Shown: piece after piece, positions 32,160 through 39,894 of the stretch
How the letters are laid out: each line of letters opens with the position of its first letter
How positions within the stretch are numbered: position 1 is the stretch's first letter
NCBI GenBank assembly: GCA_016284575.1
Contig: JAEEPD010000202.1
Location: forward strand, 1 to 41,504
DNA length: 41,504 nucleotides
Reading direction: 5' to 3'
DNA from: Bacillota bacterium
GTDB lineage: Bacteria; Bacillota; Clostridia; Peptostreptococcales; Anaerovoracaceae
Notes under the pieces: generated by a model
What the model saw: the letters and a program-made list of their open reading frames with translations, nothing else
Database searches by the model: none
What the model was told of the DNA's origin: nothing
Made by a program: the position numbers and the translations under genes

Positions 32160-32347
32160 TATGTGTTTTTAACCATTTCGGTTAAAAAACATATATTTCT
32201 ACTATATTAGTCCTGTGTCTATGATGTTTCGTGGATAATAAGGTTTTTTTTTCACATTTTCTTCTGCTGCATTATCGCGTTAAACTGCTAACACGTTGAA
32301 ATTTCTGAAGCTGAAGACTATGCAGCCTGGGTGCGAAAACCCGTTTG

Positions 32348-33103
32348 CTACAGTCCCCGCCGCCGGATTATGTAGACGGCTTTACCCTTGACATCGTCGG
32401 TACTGATCTCGCCGAAGATGCGGCTGTCGCTGCCGTTTGTGCGAAAATCATCAAGCAGGAATAGGCCGCCCTCCCCGACGACATAGGGGTATTCCACCGA
32501 GGAATCTTCTGCCGGCTGAGTGAGGTAAAAGACCGTTTCGTTTGGAATATAATTGTCCACGACCAGCTGGCCTTCCTGAGTTATGACCACAGTGCTGCCG
32601 CCCTTGGCCACGATGCGGGAGATGCGGTTTTTGCCGCTGATGGGGTCCTGATAGAGCACGATGTCACCCACCCGGCAGGGCTCCAGCCTGTAGGTTATGA
32701 CCAGGTCTCCGTCCATGACGAAGGGGTACATGTGATTGCCGTGGTTGAGGTGCACGCCCAGGACGAATCTGCCCACGAGGAACACGGCAAGGGCGATGAC
32801 TGCGATCTTTATAAGCAGGTGAAGAAGCTCCTGCCCTACGCTGCTGCCCCCCTGTTTCGAAGCGGAGCGTTTTGCCTGATTTCCGGAGGCCGAGTGTCTG
32901 CCGGCGGAGCGGCCGGACCTGGACTTTACAGGAACTTCGGCGGAGGTTTTGCCTGCCGCAGAGCTTTGGGGCACGTCAGCGGGTTCCTTCTGGCCTGCCT
33001 TGAGTTCTTCGGGCATGTCAGCCGGAGCCGGCTGTTTTTCTCTTATTGTAACAAGGACTTCTTCTGTCCCTTTATTTTCAGTTGTTATGTTCTTATCTTC
33101 CAT
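32348..33103 (-). CDS. Catalytically degenerate signal-peptidase-like protein (SipA-like)
   Basis: A 251-aa protein: a disordered cytoplasmic part (1-90, Ala/Ser/Lys/Glu-rich), one membrane helix (about 93-113) and an outside domain clearly related to signal peptidase I. The box B nucleophile position is His (GNH124MYPF instead of xSMxPT), and the box D lysine position is Ser (RIS162RIVAKGGS instead of KRIIGLPGD). Box E DDFRTNGSDSR is kept. The streptococcal pilus protein SipA likewise lacks the Ser-Lys dyad and acts as an assembly factor. Position next to a VPTG pilin and class B sortase supports the same role. AAGGA precedes the ATG. Confidence 0.85.
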   Translation of the reverse strand: MEDKNITTENKGTEEVLVTIREKQPAPADMPEELKAGQKEPADVPQSSAAGKTSAEVPVKSRSGRSAGRHSASGNQAKRSASKQGGSSVGQELLHLLIKIAVIALAVFLVGRFVLGVHLNHGNHMYPFVMDGDLVITYRLEPCRVGDIVLYQDPISGKNRISRIVAKGGSTVVITQEGQLVVDNYIPNETVFYLTQPAEDSSVEYPYVVGEGGLFLLDDFRTNGSDSRIFGEISTDDVKGKAVYIIRRRGL

Positions 33104-33135
33104 GGTGGTCCTTTTCGGTGATTCGCAGAGAATGC

Positions 33136-33164
33136 ATTTTACCAGCAGGCGGCGATGATTGCAA
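33136..33164 (-). promoter_or_regulatory. Promoter of the SipA-like gene
   Basis: On the minus strand TTGCAA (33159-33164), a 17-bp spacer and TAAAAT (33136-33141) lie in the 90-bp gap after the C39-like gene, about 30 nt before the ATG. Confidence 0.65.
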
Positions 33165-33193
33165 CAGGTTAATCCGAGGCGCCGCCCCAGCGC

Positions 33194-33952
33194 TTACGCT
33201 TCGTTGAACACTGTGATATAGGCCGAGACCGGGTTCGGGCTGAGCATGGTCCATCTCGGAGCCGGGTCCAGAGTGTAGCCGTCCCGCACCTGCCAGAAGC
33301 GGAATGACTTGCCGGAGCCGGTCATTTTAAACTCGGCGCTGCCGCAGCAGACCACGCTGTGATTGAAATAGCCCCCCGCATCTGAGTACCAGATGTTCAG
33401 AAGGAAGGGCCTGCCGGCAGCCAGCTCCCTGAGGCCGCGGCTGCGGGAGAAGCTGTTGACGGCGATGAGAGGGAGGCTGAGGCTCCGGATGCAGAGCCTG
33501 GAAAAGAAAGTATAGTCGATGTTGTCCAGGGTGAAGTCTCCAAGGGAGGGCGCCGGATCCAGCTTTTCCCGGAAGATCTGCATGATGCGGGGCGCCAGGG
33601 CTTCTGCGGTGACGTTGCCCGGGGCGGGCCTTGAGCTGCCAGCGCTCAGGGCAGAGCCTGCGGTGACGGCGCTCGGAGCAGAGCCTGCGGTGATGGCGAC
33701 CGGACCGGACTCTGAGCTGCTGGCCAGTCCTGCCGCGCCGCCCTCCCGCGCCTGAAGCCGGTTCATGTGAAAAGCCAGCATCGAGGATATCCCATACAGG
33801 GCGCAGGCGTTGGTCTCGAAAATGTAGTAAGGCGGAACCCTGTCCGCCAGCGATACCTGCGATTGCAGTTCAAAGGAGCGTCCCGGGTACTTAGCCTCCA
33901 GGAAGCTTACAGGGTCCTCTATTCTGTTTGCCGGCGTATCTCTGAACAGCAA
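33194..33952 (-). CDS. C39/papain-like cysteine-peptidase fold protein
   Basis: A 252-aa protein with a plausible Cys-His-Asp triad: C50 (ETNACALYGISSML), H198 (GYFNHSVVCCG) and D224 (QVRDGYTLDP), the spacing and order of C39-like peptidases. Residues about 75-112 are a low-complexity insert (Ala/Gly/Ser/Val), partly a 27-bp nucleotide duplication. No signal peptide or membrane helix is seen, so it should be cytoplasmic. The start codon is TTG, supported by AAGGA at the right spacing and the promoter at 33999-34027. It lies just upstream of the SipA-like gene; a link to pilus assembly is possible but unproven. Confidence 0.65.
   Translation of the reverse strand: MLFRDTPANRIEDPVSFLEAKYPGRSFELQSQVSLADRVPPYYIFETNACALYGISSMLAFHMNRLQAREGGAAGLASSSESGPVAITAGSAPSAVTAGSALSAGSSRPAPGNVTAEALAPRIMQIFREKLDPAPSLGDFTLDNIDYTFFSRLCIRSLSLPLIAVNSFSRSRGLRELAAGRPFLLNIWYSDAGGYFNHSVVCCGSAEFKMTGSGKSFRFWQVRDGYTLDPAPRWTMLSPNPVSAYITVFNEA
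33651..33704. repeat. 27-bp tandem duplication in the C39-like gene
   Basis: Two near-identical in-frame 27-bp units beginning GCAGAGCCTGCGGTGA (33651-33677, 33678-33704) encode part of the low-complexity insert. Confidence 0.8.
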
Positions 33953-33998
33953 TTACATTCCTTCCGGACGCGGCACATCCGCTGTCGCTACTTTATGT

Positions 33999-34027
33999 AT
34001 TATAGCAGAAAGGTCCTCGGTTGCCAA
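33999..34027 (-). promoter_or_regulatory. Promoter of the C39-like gene
   Basis: Minus-strand TTGGCA (34022-34027), a 17-bp spacer and a consensus TATAAT (33999-34004); about 45 nt before the TTG start. Confidence 0.75.
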
Positions 34028-34041
34028 AGTAAGTTGAAGCA

Positions 34042-34845
34042 CTACAGCAAATAGTACTCGGCGACCTGTTTAATCTTTCCGCTCGTGAGCGGCTGCTGCT
34101 GATTTTCAAGCGTAATGATCAGTCCCTTCCCGGGGAAAAGCCCGTCCCTGGCATATCGATCCATTTTGTACATAAATGAATTCTGTACATACTCCGGGTC
34201 ATCCATACGGCCGAAATGCTCCCAGTAATAGATTTCGCCGGAGCGGCTGATAACTGTAAAGTCCGGGGTCGAGCTTCCGGTGGAGTAATTGAAGTAATAT
34301 GCCTGCTCATATGTGTAATACAGGCCATGCTCGTAAAGAAAATCCGCAATGAGAAGCTCGGACTTGGAGCGTACGAATTCACCCCGCCTTGTCTGAAAAA
34401 GGAGACCCTCCTGGTGGGAGGAAAAGCCCTGCGGTGCGGGCGTATCCCAGGTATCATCTGCCCAGACATCTATCTCTGAAAGAGGTCCGAGCAGCCGCCT
34501 TCGGCCCGGGCTGAGAGAGCGATACGCATCAGTGAGGGCTTCAGGTTTATATTGATTCAGGAAACGGTGGATCGCATTGCGTTCCTCTTTAGCCAGTCGG
34601 AGCGTTTTTTCTGCGTAGTCTTTTTCCGCCAGACGCGCGGCTAAGGCTTCATCGCTGCTCCGGATGTATTTGGAGACGGTTTTCCCGTCTTTGTTTCTTC
34701 GGAGTTTATAGTAATGCCAGCTGCCGTTTTTAATCTGTCTGCATCTTAATGCACCGCCCGGGGCTTTTCTTATGATTCCGCTGCAGATCTGGATGACAGT
34801 ATTCAGCTGCGCCTCTCTGCGTAGAAGATCATCTCTGATTTTCAT
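34042..34845 (-). CDS. PD-(D/E)XK nuclease-like protein
   Basis: A 267-aa protein. The N-terminal half is basic and helical (KNGSWHYYKLRRNKDGKTVSKYI), suggesting nucleic-acid contact. The C-terminal half has the order expected of a PD-(D/E)XK fold: E163 in RSKSELLIADFLYEHG, D195 in STPDFTV and E209 in YYWEHFG, where His takes the usual Lys position. Such stand-alone proteins are common in Clostridia; their role is unknown. GGAAAG lies ahead of the ATG. It is the only gene between the AT-rich gap and the pilus region. Confidence 0.6.
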   Translation of the reverse strand: MKIRDDLLRREAQLNTVIQICSGIIRKAPGGALRCRQIKNGSWHYYKLRRNKDGKTVSKYIRSSDEALAARLAEKDYAEKTLRLAKEERNAIHRFLNQYKPEALTDAYRSLSPGRRRLLGPLSEIDVWADDTWDTPAPQGFSSHQEGLLFQTRRGEFVRSKSELLIADFLYEHGLYYTYEQAYYFNYSTGSSTPDFTVISRSGEIYYWEHFGRMDDPEYVQNSFMYKMDRYARDGLFPGKGLIITLENQQQPLTSGKIKQVAEYYLL

Positions 34846-35373
34846 AATTTATCTTTCCTTTACATTTATTGCTATTATCCGGCGGGTCAATGATACTTGA
34901 TTATGTATTTAATGTCAATATTTACTTTTAATGCGCGTTGTTGAACTCAGTTCATTTAGGTGCTTCGAAAATTGATAGTATCAGATTTTCGATTTTCCGT
35001 TTTTTGTACCATGTAAAACCGCAATTTTTTGGGAAACATAAGTCTATTGATGGTACGGGATATGTGAATTCACAGTTGTTGTTCTATTTTCGATACATAT
35101 TTTTACATTTAACCCCACCTTTTGCTGGCATAGATCTTCAACCGAGTCTTTTTCATGGTACAAAATATCAACTTCACCTTTCTGGTTCCATCATTTTCGG
35201 AAGGACCTTTTCTGAAAGGCATTGGACCCTTGATTCGGCACGTTTACAACGGCATTTATAGGATTTGCGGGGAATTGGGACTATTTCGAGAAATTTGGGG
35301 CGAGGTGCAAGGCTTGACGGCCGGCCAAAAGCGGAGGACGCACTACAAGGACATTTTTTAGTACCGTTTGAGT
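34846..35373. other. AT-rich gap without a convincing gene
   Basis: About 530 bp, clearly more AT-rich than its neighbours on the left part. It contains a 12-bp perfect inverted repeat TTTTGTACCATG (35002-35013) / CATGGTACAAAA (35154-35165), 140 bp apart. Reading frames on both strands are short and do not resemble known proteins. It could be the remains of a mobile element. Confidence 0.5.
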
Positions 35374-35402
35374 TTGGCAAAGGCTTTTGGATAGGGTACA
35401 AT
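35374..35402 (+). promoter_or_regulatory. Promoter of addB
   Basis: TTGGCA (35374-35379), a 17-bp spacer and TACAAT (35397-35402). It overlaps the first codon of the longest frame at 35401 and so rules that start out in favour of 35452. Confidence 0.75.
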
Positions 35403-35451
35403 GGTGAGGAAAAGGAAAAGTATTCAGGATAGAACCTGCGGGAGATCATAT

Positions 35452-38400
35452 ATGTTAAGGATAATAAATGCGGCAAGCGAGGAGCGGCTGGAGGAGCTGC
35501 TTTTCAGGGATATAAAGGAGAAACTCGAGCGGCTGAGAAGCCGGGAAGCCGCCGGCTCAGGCTTTGTACATGCAGGAGGGAACTCCGAAAGTGCCGGGTC
35601 TGAAAACCCGAAGGCCAAGAGTGCGCCAGAGCTCGGGAACGAGAATGCCAATAGTAGCCTGAAGTTTGGGCGCGAGAGCTCCGAGAGTGCTCGGGAACTC
35701 GGGGGCAAGGATACCAGCAGTGCACAGGAGTCTGGGGACAAGGGATCCAAGGGGGCATTGGGATCAGGAGGAGGACTGATTGAGCCGCTAACCATGAATA
35801 GCGGAGAGCTTCGCGCTCCGCGGCAGGTGGTGCTTGTTGTTCCGGCGCAGTACACGCTGCGGGCGGAGGAGCGGGCCTTCAGAAGCCTTGGCGGCGACGG
35901 TTTTTTCGACTTTCACATAATGTCCGGAAACAGACTCATACACCAGATCGTCCACGAGACCGGCGGACCCGGGCTTACCCCTGTCAACAATCTGGGGCGC
36001 ACAATGATGCTGCGCCGCATCGCGCGAAACAGGGCGCAGGATCTGAAATGCTACGGTTCCCTTGCAGAGAGCAGCGAGTTTCTTAAGCTGGCCGGAGATT
36101 TTATAGTGCAGGCCAAGCAGAACAAGATAGACGAGGAGGCCATGCCGCTGCTGGTCCAGGCCAGCCCCGAGGGCAGCCTGCTGCGGGACAAGCTGTCGGA
36201 CATGCAGATACTGATGAGCGAGTACCAGCTGGCCATGGCGGGCAGGTTCAGCGATTCTGAGGATCTGCTGGCTTTTGCTGCAGGAAATGCGAAGGACTCC
36301 CCCTTTGTACGGGATTCATATTTCTTCTATTTCGGCTTTTATTCTTTCACTTCCAACGAGATGGATTTCCTGACGTCGCTGGCGGAGGCGGGATGCGGGC
36401 TGACGGTGATGCTTCAGGGCGCTCCCTCAGAGGGCCTGGAGGATGACGTTTTTATGGTCCCCAGAAGATCTGCCCAGCGACTGACTGCGCTGTGCAGGGA
36501 AAAGGGGATCCCGGTTGAAAGGCTCACCGAAGCTGAGCAGGATAGACAGGCGGGAGCCGGACTCGATGCAGAGCAAGGCTGTCAGGCAGGAGCCGGGCTC
36601 AATGCAGGGCAAGGCCGACATGCAAAAACGAGAGCCGAAGCTGAGCAGGATAGACAGGCGGGAGCCGAAGGTCCGGCAGGTGATGCAGGAGGCGGAGCCA
36701 AAGCAGCTGCCGCTGCAGCTGCGGGGACTTCGGCTGCCGATGGATGCGATTCAAACGCAGCCGGGACGCGGGAAATCAAGCTGGTGTGCTGCGCGTCGCC
36801 CTTCGCCCAGGCGGAGACCATTGCGGCGGAGGCGTCTGAGCTCATCCGCACAGGCAAGGCTAAGCCCGGGGAGATCGCCGTGCTCTGCGCCGATCCGGAC
36901 GCAGACGGCAGCATCATGAGCCGCGTATTCGCAGACTTTGAGCTTCCCATCTTCATGGACAGCAAGCGCAGCGTCTCCCACAACCCGGCGGCAGCCTTCA
37001 TCAGCGCAGCCCTGGACATCGCGGCAGGAGGCTTCGAAAAGGAAGCTCTTCTGACCATGCTCAAAAGCCCCTATCTCCCCGAAGCGCTCAGAAACACCCG
37101 GCTCCCCTCATATATGGAGCTGTATCACATAGAAGGCAGAAATTTCGAAAAGCCCCTCAAATACGGCAGTGCAAAGTACCCCGAGGAGGAATTCACGGCC
37201 ATGGAGGAGGCAAGATCGGGCCTCTGCGCCCTGCTTTCCCCCTTCTGCAAAGCCTTTGAGACCGCTGAGACAGCTGCGGACAAGTCCAAGGTTTTGTATA
37301 ACTTCATGGAAGAGAGCCTTGGCATACGGCAGATGCTGCAGGAAAGCGCTGCGCAGCTCTCGGAAGAGGGCTATCTTGACGCGTCGGAGGAGATCTCCCA
37401 GCTCTGGGGCGCAGTCTGCAGCCTGCTGGACCAGATAGTGGAGCTCTTAGGCAGCGAAAAGCTGAGCCCTGCGGAGTACCGCGATATTTTCCAGAGCAGC
37501 CTCCAGGACATCGAGATAGGCGTGCTGCCCCAGTCCGAAGGCATGGTACAGCTGGGAAGCATCAGCCGCTCCAGGATCCCCGGGATCAAAGCCCTGTTCA
37601 TAGCGGGCTTCAACGACGGCAGGATCCCGCCGGACGGAGGCGGAGATTTTCTCCTTAGCGACAGAGAGCAGGAGGAGCTTATGGCCGCGGGATTTACGGT
37701 CTGCAAGGGAAGCGAGCTGCTGGACGCGGAAAACCGGCTGCTGGTGCACAATGCTCTGTCCCAGCCCGTCAGCTATCTGTGGCTGGGCTGGTGTGCCGCT
37801 GATGAAAAGGGCGAGGCCATGAAGCCCTCCCCCATGCTGCTGGAATTCGCCGAAAAGCACGCTCTCAAAGAAGAAAAAGACATAGAAAACAGCGGCAGTT
37901 CCCTGCCCTTCATTCAGGGCAGCAGCCCTGCCCTCTCACGCCTCGGCGAGGAGATGCGAAGGATACTGGACAGCGATGGCAGCCTGAATGGCATGGACCC
38001 CGCCCTCATGGCAGTCTACGGCCTCCTGGAGCCGGAGAAAAGAGCGTCAATCAGGGACGCCCTGCTCTACAAGGGCGGCAAGCCCCGGCTGGAACCGGGG
38101 CTCACGAAGGAGCTTTACACACCGGGAGGAAGGGAGCTGTCACTGAGCCCCTCAAGGCTGGAGAGCTTCGCAGCCTGCCCCTTCAAGCACTTCGTCCGCT
38201 ACGGCCTCAGCCCCGAGGAGAGCCGCGAATTTGCCATAGATTCCCTCACCGTGGGCAACATCCACCACGAAGCCCTGCTGGCCCTTTGCCAGCGGCTCAG
38301 CAAGCCGTCGGAGGAGGCAGGAAAGCCCATCAGCAGCCCGGACTCCCTCTGGAGCACCATCACAGACGAAGAGCTCAGGGCGATGATGGACCAGATCCTG

Positions 38401-39216
38401 GAGGAGCTGGCGGAAAGCGGCTTCGACGGCATAATGAAGGCCGGAGACAGGGAAAGCTACCAGTCCAGGCGCATCCGCAAGGTCTGCAAGGACTTTGCCA
38501 GGCAGCTGGTGCTTCAGGTGCGCAAGGGAAACATCGACAGCATGTACTTTGAGACGGGCTTCGGTCGGGGCCGCAACTTCCCCGCCATCGATCTTCCAAC
38601 CAGCCTGGGCACCGTCCACGTGGAGGGACGCATCGACCGCGTGGATCTGATAAAGACCTCCGACGGCAGCTACGTAAAGGTGGTGGACTACAAGTCCGGC
38701 TATAAGAAATTCGAAAGGGACAAGGTCGAAAAGGGTCTGGCGCTGCAGCTGATGTGCTATCTGGAGGGCACCCTGGGCCGCAAGGATCTGAAGCCCGCCG
38801 GGGTCTTCTATTTCATGATCAGAGAGCCAAGGCAGGAAGCCTCCTTCGCGGAGCTTGCCGCAGATGAGCTGAGCGTAAAGCTTCGGGAGAATCTTGAAAA
38901 GGAGTACATGCTCAACGGCATGTTCGTGGAGAGAGACGATGTGCTGCGTTCCCTGGACAGGGAGCTTCCGGAGGCCGACAGCTCCACAGTCATAAGCTTC
39001 AAAAGGACTAAGGAGGGCAAGATCAAGGCCGGAGGCATGGTGAGCGAGGAGGAATTTGAGGCCTTCCGCAGCCGCTTCAGGAAAACGCTGGAGGGCATCT
39101 GCAGCGAGCTGGCAGAGGGCAGCATAAATCCACGTCCCCGAAGAGTGGACAAGCTCCGCACCAGCTGCGATCTTTGCGATTACAGGTCGATTTGCCTTTA
39201 CGGCACCGAGCGCTGA
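35452..39216 (+). CDS. addB: ATP-dependent helicase/nuclease subunit AddB
   Basis: A 1254-aa subunit of the AddAB double-strand-break resection enzyme. The C-terminal nuclease has GRIDRVDL and VKVVDYKSGYK (about residues 1060-1085). Four cysteines for the Fe-S staple are present: one in SFAACPFKHF (about 908) and three in SCDLCDYRSIC (about 1239-1247). The N-terminus (LRIINAASEERLEELLF) lacks the Walker A GxxGxGK(S/T) of Bacillus AddB, as in RexB-like proteins. Two in-frame minisatellites (residues 55-108 and 360-406) insert low-complexity sequence. The ATG at 35452 follows GGGAG. No addA lies beside it; the next gene is unrelated. Confidence 0.9.
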   Translation: MLRIINAASEERLEELLFRDIKEKLERLRSREAAGSGFVHAGGNSESAGSENPKAKSAPELGNENANSSLKFGRESSESARELGGKDTSSAQESGDKGSKGALGSGGGLIEPLTMNSGELRAPRQVVLVVPAQYTLRAEERAFRSLGGDGFFDFHIMSGNRLIHQIVHETGGPGLTPVNNLGRTMMLRRIARNRAQDLKCYGSLAESSEFLKLAGDFIVQAKQNKIDEEAMPLLVQASPEGSLLRDKLSDMQILMSEYQLAMAGRFSDSEDLLAFAAGNAKDSPFVRDSYFFYFGFYSFTSNEMDFLTSLAEAGCGLTVMLQGAPSEGLEDDVFMVPRRSAQRLTALCREKGIPVERLTEAEQDRQAGAGLDAEQGCQAGAGLNAGQGRHAKTRAEAEQDRQAGAEGPAGDAGGGAKAAAAAAAGTSAADGCDSNAAGTREIKLVCCASPFAQAETIAAEASELIRTGKAKPGEIAVLCADPDADGSIMSRVFADFELPIFMDSKRSVSHNPAAAFISAALDIAAGGFEKEALLTMLKSPYLPEALRNTRLPSYMELYHIEGRNFEKPLKYGSAKYPEEEFTAMEEARSGLCALLSPFCKAFETAETAADKSKVLYNFMEESLGIRQMLQESAAQLSEEGYLDASEEISQLWGAVCSLLDQIVELLGSEKLSPAEYRDIFQSSLQDIEIGVLPQSEGMVQLGSISRSRIPGIKALFIAGFNDGRIPPDGGGDFLLSDREQEELMAAGFTVCKGSELLDAENRLLVHNALSQPVSYLWLGWCAADEKGEAMKPSPMLLEFAEKHALKEEKDIENSGSSLPFIQGSSPALSRLGEEMRRILDSDGSLNGMDPALMAVYGLLEPEKRASIRDALLYKGGKPRLEPGLTKELYTPGGRELSLSPSRLESFAACPFKHFVRYGLSPEESREFAIDSLTVGNIHHEALLALCQRLSKPSEEAGKPISSPDSLWSTITDEELRAMMDQILEELAESGFDGIMKAGDRESYQSRRIRKVCKDFARQLVLQVRKGNIDSMYFETGFGRGRNFPAIDLPTSLGTVHVEGRIDRVDLIKTSDGSYVKVVDYKSGYKKFERDKVEKGLALQLMCYLEGTLGRKDLKPAGVFYFMIREPRQEASFAELAADELSVKLRENLEKEYMLNGMFVERDDVLRSLDRELPEADSSTVISFKRTKEGKIKAGGMVSEEEFEAFRSRFRKTLEGICSELAEGSINPRPRRVDKLRTSCDLCDYRSICLYGTER
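35614..35775. repeat. 33-bp degenerate minisatellite in addB
   Basis: About four and a half 33-bp units starting at 35614, 35647, 35680, 35713 and 35746 encode 11-residue repeats such as AKSAPELGNEN, SESARELGGKD and TSSAQESGDKG. The frame is kept. Confidence 0.75.
36529..36669. repeat. 36-bp minisatellite in addB
   Basis: Four units at 36529, 36565, 36601 and 36637 encode 12-residue repeats such as EAEQDRQAGAGL and DAEQGCQAGAGL. Units 1 and 4 are almost identical in DNA. A poly-Ala stretch follows. Confidence 0.85.
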
Positions 39217-39217
39217 G

Positions 39218-39226
39218 TGGTATAAT
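39218..39226 (+). promoter_or_regulatory. Extended -10 promoter of the GtrA-family gene
   Basis: TGG-TATAAT (39221-39226) directly after the addB stop, about 40 nt before the ATG at 39267; the -35 is weak. Confidence 0.55.
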
Positions 39227-39266
39227 AAATTGTTTTAGTACAATTACCTCAGTAAAGGAGCGACCC

Positions 39267-39830
39267 ATGCTTAAGACTGCCATAAGACTTGTTCAGCTTG
39301 GCGTGGCACTTGCTAAAAACAGGGAGGTTCTTGCCTACCTGTTTTTCGGTGTGCTTACCACAATAGTCAACACCCTCTGCTACAGCGTCCTGGACAGGCT
39401 CGGGCTGTCCACACTGGCGGCTACCTTCCTAGCCTGGCTCATAGCGGTGATCTTCGCCTTTATAACCAACAGGAAGTACGTCTTCCGGGCCGACAGAAGC
39501 GGCGGCAGCGCGGCAAAGCAGTTCTTCGGCTTTTTCTTTGCCCGCAGCTTTACCGGCATCCTGGACCTGGTGATCATGTATCTTGCGGTGGACGTCTACG
39601 GGATGAACGGCACCCTGTGGAAGCTCATTTCGAATGTCATAGTGGTGGTGCTGAATTATTTCTTCAGCAAGCTGCTGGTCTTCAGGAAGCCGAAGACTTT
39701 GGAGGCTGAGCCTGAGACCCGTTTTGTGCCGGAGGAGGCTGAGCCTGTGACCCGCTCTGTGCCGGAGGAGGCTGATGAGGCAGGCGCAGCTGATGAAGAA
39801 GCACCGGATACTGAAAAAACAAGTGAATAA
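39267..39830 (+). CDS. GtrA-family membrane protein
   Basis: A 187-aa protein with four membrane helices, starting the domain at EVLAYLFFGVLTTIVNTLCYSVLD, with FITNRKYVF and LISNVIVVVLNYFFSKLLVF, which are signatures of GtrA-like proteins. These are thought to move lipid-linked sugars across the membrane or assist surface-sugar transfer. The acidic tail (from about residue 146) holds a 33-bp tandem duplication (39702-39767) encoding EAEPETRFVPE and EAEPVTRSVPE. AAAGGAG precedes the ATG. The following gene encodes a probable multi-pass glycosyltransferase, a natural partner. Confidence 0.88.
   Translation: MLKTAIRLVQLGVALAKNREVLAYLFFGVLTTIVNTLCYSVLDRLGLSTLAATFLAWLIAVIFAFITNRKYVFRADRSGGSAAKQFFGFFFARSFTGILDLVIMYLAVDVYGMNGTLWKLISNVIVVVLNYFFSKLLVFRKPKTLEAEPETRFVPEEAEPVTRSVPEEADEAGAADEEAPDTEKTSE
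39702..39767. repeat. 33-bp tandem duplication in the GtrA-family gene
   Basis: Two in-frame 33-bp units (39702-39734, 39735-39767) differ at few bases, followed by a partial third. Confidence 0.85.
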
Positions 39831-39884
39831 GCGCAGTCGTACATCCCAATAATCACATAAAACAACAAACCATTTATATTTATA

Positions 39885-39890
39885 TATAAT
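39885..39890 (+). promoter_or_regulatory. -10 element 4 bp before the glycosyltransferase start
   Basis: A consensus TATAAT ends 4 bp before the ATG at 39895, and no ribosome binding site is present. If used, the mRNA would be leaderless; the -35 is weak. Confidence 0.4.
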
Positions 39891-39894
39891 CAAC

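Noticed and set aside
34938..35261. 107-codon plus-strand frame in the AT-rich gap
   Set aside because: No ribosome site, no recognisable motif and atypical composition; probably chance.
35401..35451. Longer N-terminus for addB starting at 35401
   Set aside because: The start codon overlaps the -10 box of the promoter, and GGGAG lies before the ATG at 35452.
35174..35476. 100-codon minus-strand frame overlapping the addB start
   Set aside because: It overlaps the addB promoter and start, and its Cys/Ser/Pro-rich translation matches nothing known.
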